DNA of 10,986 nt from an uncultured cyanobacterium (GTDB lineage: Bacteria > Cyanobacteriota > Cyanobacteriia > Cyanobacteriales > Geitlerinemataceae), in assembly GCA_937121005.1 (NCBI GenBank), contig CAKZKB010000131.1:1-10986 (forward strand), given 5' to 3'. Below the pieces are notes generated by a model. That model had not been told where the DNA came from. It searched no databases and was given only the letters and a program-made list of their open reading frames with translations. This document shows positions 6,688-10,986 of the stretch, piece after piece. Numbering within the stretch: position 1 is the stretch's first letter; each line of letters begins with the position of its first letter. Both the position numbers and the translations under genes were made by a program.

Positions 6688-8037
6688 ATGGCTCGATGGA
6701 AATGGATCGCGATCGCGATCGTGGCAATTTTTCCGGCTGGGTGTGCGCCCGTGCGACATTCTCTTGAATGTCCGCCCCTTCGCAGTGCGGAAGCGAACGT
6801 AGGAGACAAACTCGATATCGAAATTTTTGTAGACGGTACGCCGTCAATGGAAGGTTTTGTAACAACGACAACAGACAATTCTTATATTAGAATGCTACAA
6901 GCGATCGACAGCGTGTTGGCAACCAGTCCGCCACATCCCAACCCCGCGATCGCCTACTATCGTTTGGGAAACTTTACTCGAGAAACAGAAGCGGAAAGCG
7001 AAACCGCTTTTTTTGATAAAATCGATCGCGACAATTACTTAAAAGCTCAGCAACCGGAGTTTTATAGAGGCGGTGCAGGGCAATTTCCCGCTTTGGAAGT
7101 CGCGCAAATCGAGACGGCGATGGAGTCGGAGAAAGAGGGCGATCGTCTCGCGATTATTATCACCGATCTCTACCAAAAAGATGCTGACATTACCAATATT
7201 AGCCGCACGATTAAGGAGCATCATTTCGATACGAGTGACAAAGATTATGCCATCGGAATTTTAGGGATTAGGAGCGAATTCGATGGTTTTGTTTACGATG
7301 TCGGGATCGATAATACTTCGTTTGCGTGGTCGGGACAGCACCCTTTTTATGTCATTTTCCTCGGTTCTTATGCTGATGTTGCCGACACGATGGCGAAGCT
7401 ATTTGAGGAAGTACCCAACTTGCAAGAAGAGGGGCGATCGGTGGTGTTTTCTCCCCATCGTCTCGTCACCGATCCGGCTTATTTAACTGAAACTCCTTTA
7501 CCCGACGGACTCGATCGCCCTGTAGTTCTCGATAACCGACGGGCGATCGTGGAAGCAGAAAGTGAGGCGATCGAACTGTTAGAAATTGCCGATCGCGCTG
7601 CTGAAGAAACCTTCGCGATCGCCTATAACATCCCTATCTCTGTTGCGAGGTTCGTTCCCAATATTGAAGATATTGAAGTCAGGAAGGCGATCGAACAGTT
7701 TGACGAATTCGATCGCGATTTCAAACCCGTTGAAGGCAGTTCGACGATCGGTGACACTCTAGAACTGACTGGATGGGAATTGGGAAGTAACGCGATCGAA
7801 TTTACCACGAACTTGAATGCCAGTCAACTCGAACCGGGGCTGTATTACTTTATTATTGACGCGATCGCTACCGACTTGGAAGAACCCAGTTGGTGGGAAG
7901 AGTGGAGTTCGGAAGAAGACAGCCAAGATGGGACAAAAACCCACAATTTGGCCAAGTTTCTGCGCCAGTTAAAGAATATGACCCTGGATGCCGAACCCGC
8001 GATCGGTCGGTTTTGTTATGCGGTGCAGAAGAATTGA
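6688..8037 (+). CDS. von Willebrand A-like domain lipoprotein
   Basis: The protein has 449 residues from ATG 6688. Residues 1-18 form a signal peptide with Arg/Lys near the start, a hydrophobic core and the lipobox P16-A17-G18-C19, so the mature protein is a lipoprotein facing the periplasm or lumen. A vWA-like fold follows: strand LDIEIFVDGTPSM (42-54) carries a MIDAS-type motif D49-x-T51-x-S53, and strand RLAIIITDLY (153-162) supplies the second MIDAS aspartate D160. The usual third ligand, a Thr in a GGT-like loop, is not evident; the equivalent GGAGQFPALEVA (128-139) has Ala/Gly. Region 270-449 lies beyond the vWA core; about 359-392 looks beta-rich and it ends near RFCYAVQKN. vWA domains usually bind protein partners through a metal ion; whether this one does is open. 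It is divergent from the tubulin/actin-like operon across 264 bp and probably belongs to the same system. Confidence 0.8.
   Translation: MARWKWIAIAIVAIFPAGCAPVRHSLECPPLRSAEANVGDKLDIEIFVDGTPSMEGFVTTTTDNSYIRMLQAIDSVLATSPPHPNPAIAYYRLGNFTRETEAESETAFFDKIDRDNYLKAQQPEFYRGGAGQFPALEVAQIETAMESEKEGDRLAIIITDLYQKDADITNISRTIKEHHFDTSDKDYAIGILGIRSEFDGFVYDVGIDNTSFAWSGQHPFYVIFLGSYADVADTMAKLFEEVPNLQEEGRSVVFSPHRLVTDPAYLTETPLPDGLDRPVVLDNRRAIVEAESEAIELLEIADRAAEETFAIAYNIPISVARFVPNIEDIEVRKAIEQFDEFDRDFKPVEGSSTIGDTLELTGWELGSNAIEFTTNLNASQLEPGLYYFIIDAIATDLEEPSWWEEWSSEEDSQDGTKTHNLAKFLRQLKNMTLDAEPAIGRFCYAVQKN
6704..6721. repeat. Overlapping HIP1-type palindromes inside the vWA signal-peptide coding region
   Basis: The run GGATCGCGATCGCGATCG holds one full HIP1 octamer (6709-6716) with half-overlapping copies on each side. 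It encodes part of the hydrophobic core (IAIAIV). The same DNA run and the same peptide occur in the lipoprotein signal peptide at 1063-1078. Confidence 0.7.
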
Positions 8038-8061
8038 ACTGCTTCATTTTCATATTGTGCA
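8038..8061. other. Short convergent gap without a visible terminator
   Basis: Only 24 bp separate the vWA stop (TGA, 8035-8037) from the stop of the facing 262-residue gene (TGA on the minus strand, 8064-8062). No GC-rich hairpin followed by a T-run is present on either strand, so transcripts from both sides may overlap. Confidence 0.6.
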
Positions 8062-8850
8062 TCAGATCTCCCAGGAGTTTCCTGCTTCTGCATCCGCGAT
8101 CGCCGCTTGTACGAGTTTGTCGAGTTTCCCTTCAGACGCATCTCGTTCTAACTGTTCGTCCCACTTGCGGTTTGCTTCAACAATTTCAATCGCCCGCAAA
8201 ATGGCTTTTGCTACTACATCCATTGCCCCTACATAAAACTCAAAGCAATGTGGGTTCTCTCCAATAGAATTCCACTTGTTTTCTATTAAGAGCTCCTGGA
8301 GTTGATAATCGTCAGCGATCTCAAGACAAAGTTGCTTGAGAGTGGCATAAAATTCTGGATTTAAGTAGGTCGAAAATTCTTCTGTAATTCTCAACAAGCG
8401 AACGTAGTGCCGATACAATGCTGCCACAGGCTCGATCCGATCGTCCGATTTTTTGGATTTGCTTACTTCTTGATAGTCTCGATCGCATTGCAATATAGAT
8501 TTTAAGACTTCGTGCTTGGCCAGTATCGAATTTTGGTACTCGCCGATCTCGGAGATATCTTCTAGCGTTAAGAAATCTCGATACTTGTTGGTAATGTCTT
8601 CACAAATTTGTTCGACTTCTGCCAACGCCAATAGCTTTTTATAGCGATCGTCTTGCGCTGTTACTTTCTGTTCTGCTGCTAAAAGGCGAGAGTAATCTTG
8701 TTGAAACTCTCGTTTCCGAAAATCGGTTGTCGAATTTCTCCACTGCTGTTCTAGCGTAGCAATTTTTTCGGTAAGGTGAGTGGGAATATCGATATCGCTG
8801 AAGTCGATACCCTTAACTAAACTGTCGAAATCGATCTCTGTCTCGAACAT
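8062..8850 (-). CDS. Helical protein of unknown function downstream of secF
   Basis: The protein has 262 residues from ATG 8850, with AGGAGG 5 nt upstream. I do not recognise it. It is predicted nearly all helical and soluble: acidic N-terminus (FDSLVKGIDFSDIDIP, 8-23), heptad-like stretch at about 27-80, and further long helices to about 228. There is no signal peptide, membrane helix or catalytic motif. The last 30 residues form a distinct tail with SEGKLDKLVQAAIADAEAG (239-257). A similar Asp/Ser-Gly-Lys-Leu-Asp tail followed by a helix and an Ala-Gly turn occurs, as I recall, at the end of assorted cyanobacterial proteins; this is unverified. It follows the secF stop by 12 nt and is probably cotranscribed with secDF. 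That does not prove a role in secretion. It could also be an unrelated passenger gene reading out at the operon end. Confidence 0.8.
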   Translation of the reverse strand: MFETEIDFDSLVKGIDFSDIDIPTHLTEKIATLEQQWRNSTTDFRKREFQQDYSRLLAAEQKVTAQDDRYKKLLALAEVEQICEDITNKYRDFLTLEDISEIGEYQNSILAKHEVLKSILQCDRDYQEVSKSKKSDDRIEPVAALYRHYVRLLRITEEFSTYLNPEFYATLKQLCLEIADDYQLQELLIENKWNSIGENPHCFEFYVGAMDVVAKAILRAIEIVEANRKWDEQLERDASEGKLDKLVQAAIADAEAGNSWEI

Positions 8851-8855
8851 ACCCG

Positions 8856-8861
8856 CCTCCT
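8856..8861 (-). promoter_or_regulatory. Ribosome-binding site in the secF-to-262-residue gene junction
   Basis: AGGAGG fills half of the 12-nt junction and lies 5 nt before ATG 8850. Its consensus quality contrasts with secF, which has no clear site, and argues that this short downstream gene is actively translated from the secDF message. Confidence 0.7.
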
Positions 8862-8862
8862 G

Positions 8863-9813
8863 TTAATTTTCCATTTCTAATTTAGAATTGGAGTTTGGCG
8901 ACTGACGCGATCGCCACAAGGCCAGCAGCGTACTAGCAATAAAGATACTCGAATAGACTCCTAACGTAAACCCAACAATCAACGCTAAGGCGAACAGCTT
9001 CAGGGTTTCGCCACCGAAAATAAAAATCGCCAGCAGGGGTAAAATGGTGGTTAAACTGGTATTGATCGATCGCGTCAAACTTTGGTTCACCGCTTCGTCT
9101 ACCACGTTGTTAATATCCCGGTTCTCCTCTCGCTTCAAGGTTTCGCGAACGCGATCGTAAATTACCACCGTATCGTTGACCGAAAAGCCGATAATCGTCA
9201 GCAGTGCGACGATAAACAAACTATCGACCTCCGTTCCTAAAATCAATCCCATCCCCGAAAACAAACCGACAGTAATGGCGACATCGTGGAACAAAGCGAC
9301 GATCGCGCAGATAGCATAATCGAATTGGAAGCGCAAACTGAGGTAGACAACAATCCCAACAGCAGCTAAGATTAATGACTGCAACCCGGAAGAGAGAAGC
9401 TGTTTGCCGATCGTCGGGCCGACGGTATCAATTTGGGTTGTCTTGGGGTCGAATACCCCCACTTCGGCCTCGATCGCCTCTTGTAACTGACTGCGTTCTT
9501 CTACGTCTAACTCTGAGGTGCGGATCGACAGCGCCGTGCGATTTTCTCCGACGACTTGAATGCTGCTATTCCCCAAATTTTGCCGTTCTAAAATGTCGCG
9601 TACCGCCGCTTCGTTAATTGGTGTATCGCAGTTTTGTTCGACGGTACAATCGAGTTCCCACTGCAAGCGCGTCCCGCCGACAAAATCCAAACTCGGTCGC
9701 ACCGGAGCCCCGATCGTCACGGTAGAAACGACGATCGCGATAACTCCCAGCACCGCCAACGCGCCGGAAATCGACCACCACAATCCTCTTTGTTTAATAA
9801 TGTTTAGTTTCAT
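8863..9813 (-). CDS. secF: Protein translocase subunit SecF
   Basis: SecF works with SecD as a proton-driven partner of SecYEG that helps pull exported proteins across the membrane. The protein has 316 residues, the usual size. The first membrane helix is at about 14-34, followed by the SecF signature LDFVGGT (42-48). The periplasmic domain (about 45-130) contains two Cys (56, 62) in an insert. VGPTIGKQL (131-139) precedes the second helix. The membrane core carries FHD (175-177), the conserved GFSVNDTVVIYDRVRE motif (209-224) with the functionally important Asp214 and Asp220, and SLTRSINTSLTTILP (245-259). The C-terminal helix ends in a basic WRSRQ followed by a short polar tail. The start ATG 9813 is chosen because it begins the typical MKLNIIKQRG cyanobacterial N-terminus; no good ribosome-binding site is seen, so translation may depend on coupling to secD 27 nt upstream. 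Confidence 0.97.
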   Translation of the reverse strand: MKLNIIKQRGLWWSISGALAVLGVIAIVVSTVTIGAPVRPSLDFVGGTRLQWELDCTVEQNCDTPINEAAVRDILERQNLGNSSIQVVGENRTALSIRTSELDVEERSQLQEAIEAEVGVFDPKTTQIDTVGPTIGKQLLSSGLQSLILAAVGIVVYLSLRFQFDYAICAIVALFHDVAITVGLFSGMGLILGTEVDSLFIVALLTIIGFSVNDTVVIYDRVRETLKREENRDINNVVDEAVNQSLTRSINTSLTTILPLLAIFIFGGETLKLFALALIVGFTLGVYSSIFIASTLLALWRSRQSPNSNSKLEMEN

Positions 9814-9840
9814 CGGTGCTCGGTAATGGATAATGAGAAT

Positions 9841-10986
9841 CTAGCGTTTGGCTAAGCTAGGCAAAAACAACTCCGGGCGCTTCAGATCGGGAACTTTCAG
9901 AGAGAGGAACAGCAGCGATCGACTGCACGTAACAGCCGTAAACATACTGATCGCCACCCCAATACCCAAGGTTAAAGCAAACCCTTTCACTAAACCCGCT
10001 CCCAACCAGAATAGCGCCAAACACGCAATTAAGGTAGTGACATTGCTATCGAAAATGCTGGTAAAGGCGCGATAGAAACCCGACTCCACCGATCGATACA
10101 AACTTTTTCCGGCACGCAATTCTTCGCGAGTTCGCTCGAAAATCAGCACGTTGGCATCTACCGCCATGCCAATACTGAGGATAAATCCGGCAATTCCGGG
10201 TAGGGTGAGGGTGACTCCTAATAACGCAAATGCCGCCAAGGTTAGCACTGCATAGACCGCTAAAGCAATATCGGCGATCGCCCCTGGTAGGCGATAGTAA
10301 AACACCATAAACGCCAACACCAAAATCAAACCGCCTATCCCGGCATAGATGCTGCGGCGAATGCTATCGCGTCCCAATGTCGCGCCAACGGTACGATTTT
10401 CCACGATTTCCACCGGGACGGGTAATGCCCCACCGCGCAATTGTACCGCCAGAGTGTTGGCTTGTTCGAGGGTAAAACCGCCTTCAATAATTGCCCGGCC
10501 GCCCGTGATGCCCGTTTCGGCAAACTGGGCTGCCACCACTGGGGCGCTAATTAAACGGCCGTCGAGAAAAATACCCAAACTGCGCCCGGTTCCGGCTAAA
10601 CTTTGGGTGAGTTCGGCAAACTTTTTCCCACCTTCACTGTCGAATTCTAGGGTTACGTCCCAGCGATCGGCAGCCCCGGCTGGCTGTACGTCGGCGTAAT
10701 CTAAATTTTTGCCCGTCAGCGTTGCTTTGGCATAAAGTTGGTCGATCGAGGCCAAAATTTGGTCTTGCTTGCTGTCAATTTGGTCAGTCAGATCCGCGAT
10801 CGCCTCGGGAGGGCTTCCTTCCTCGATCGCCACTGCCCGTTCGGTTTCGAGTTCGAGTAATTCTTGTCGCCGCACGTCCAATTCTGCTTCTACGTCGCCT
10901 TTGGCTTGTTCTTCGCGAAACGCCAATTGTGCCGTTCCCCCCAGGACGCGCTCGGCCTGTTCGGGATCGCTCACGCCGGGTAACTG
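9841..10986 (-). CDS. secD: Protein translocase subunit SecD (N-terminus beyond window)
   Basis: The frame is open to the right edge; 381 residues are visible. The missing part is the first membrane helix and the start of the periplasmic domain, as the visible part begins inside the conserved QLPGVSDPEQAERVLGGTAQL region (here numbered from 1). A charged helical insert at about 28-95 (Glu/Asp/Gln-rich, coiled-coil-like) extends the periplasmic domain. Then come LGIFLDGRLISAPV (137-150), GGFTLEQANTLAVQLRGGAL (169-188) and TVGATLGRDSIRRS (199-212). The membrane core has five helices (about 212-232, 236-256, 261-284, 312-330 and 336-358) and carries GMAVDANVLIFERTREEL (273-290) with the proton-relay-type Asp277. 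An apparent GTG start near 10974 is the internal Val of QLPGV, not a real start. secD precedes secF by 27 nt. Confidence 0.97.
   Translation of the reverse strand, partial: QLPGVSDPEQAERVLGGTAQLAFREEQAKGDVEAELDVRRQELLELETERAVAIEEGSPPEAIADLTDQIDSKQDQILASIDQLYAKATLTGKNLDYADVQPAGAADRWDVTLEFDSEGGKKFAELTQSLAGTGRSLGIFLDGRLISAPVVAAQFAETGITGGRAIIEGGFTLEQANTLAVQLRGGALPVPVEIVENRTVGATLGRDSIRRSIYAGIGGLILVLAFMVFYYRLPGAIADIALAVYAVLTLAAFALLGVTLTLPGIAGFILSIGMAVDANVLIFERTREELRAGKSLYRSVESGFYRAFTSIFDSNVTTLIACLALFWLGAGLVKGFALTLGIGVAISMFTAVTCSRSLLFLSLKVPDLKRPELFLPSLAKR

Noticed and set aside
8072..8084. Inverted repeat CAGGA-GTT-TCCTG as a terminator
   Set aside because: The stem is only 5 bp with a 3-nt loop, lies inside the 262-residue gene and has no T-run after it.

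Overview
The window reads as a chromosomal segment of a cyanobacterium. The palindrome GCGATCGC (HIP1, a cyanobacterial hallmark) occurs about sixteen times by eye, and SecD and SecF are of the cyanobacterial type. No rRNA, tRNA, CRISPR array, insertion sequence or integrase is visible. The genus cannot be named from sequence alone.

Region 1 (1-6423, minus strand) is a tightly packed operon of four genes. In transcription order they are: a four-helix membrane protein (5953-6423); a tubulin/FtsZ-like protein (start corrected to GTG at 5948); a 1102-residue protein whose C-terminal half is an Hsp70/actin-type ATPase (start corrected to GTG at 4410); and a coiled-coil lipoprotein with a second, internal membrane anchor and a proline-rich tail (1-1105, running off the left edge). 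The junctions are +4 nt, +11 nt and -4 nt. Each ribosome-binding site sits in or against the end of the preceding gene, so the products are probably made in coupled amounts.

Region 2 (6424-6687) is the divergent control region. It holds a candidate 6+6 bp dyad, a -10-like hexamer and two HIP1 sites. Region 3 (6688-8037, plus strand) encodes a lipoprotein with a von Willebrand A-like domain, divergently transcribed from the operon and probably part of the same system.

Together these five genes look like an envelope-spanning machine. Two cytosolic cytoskeleton-type NTPases, one tubulin-like and one actin-like, have no secretion signals. A polytopic protein and a doubly anchored lipoprotein could connect them across the membrane to a lipid-anchored vWA protein outside. 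Makarova and Koonin (2010) predicted a membrane-remodelling system pairing a tubulin-like family with a vWA protein, a GTPase and OmpA-type proteins. This locus looks like a cyanobacterial relative or variant with an added actin/Hsp70-like partner. That link is an inference; the individual domain calls rest on visible motifs.

Region 4 (8062-10986, minus strand) is a separate housekeeping operon: secD (N-terminus beyond the right edge), secF, and an unrecognised helical 262-residue protein. It converges on the vWA gene with only 24 bp between the stop codons and no visible terminator.
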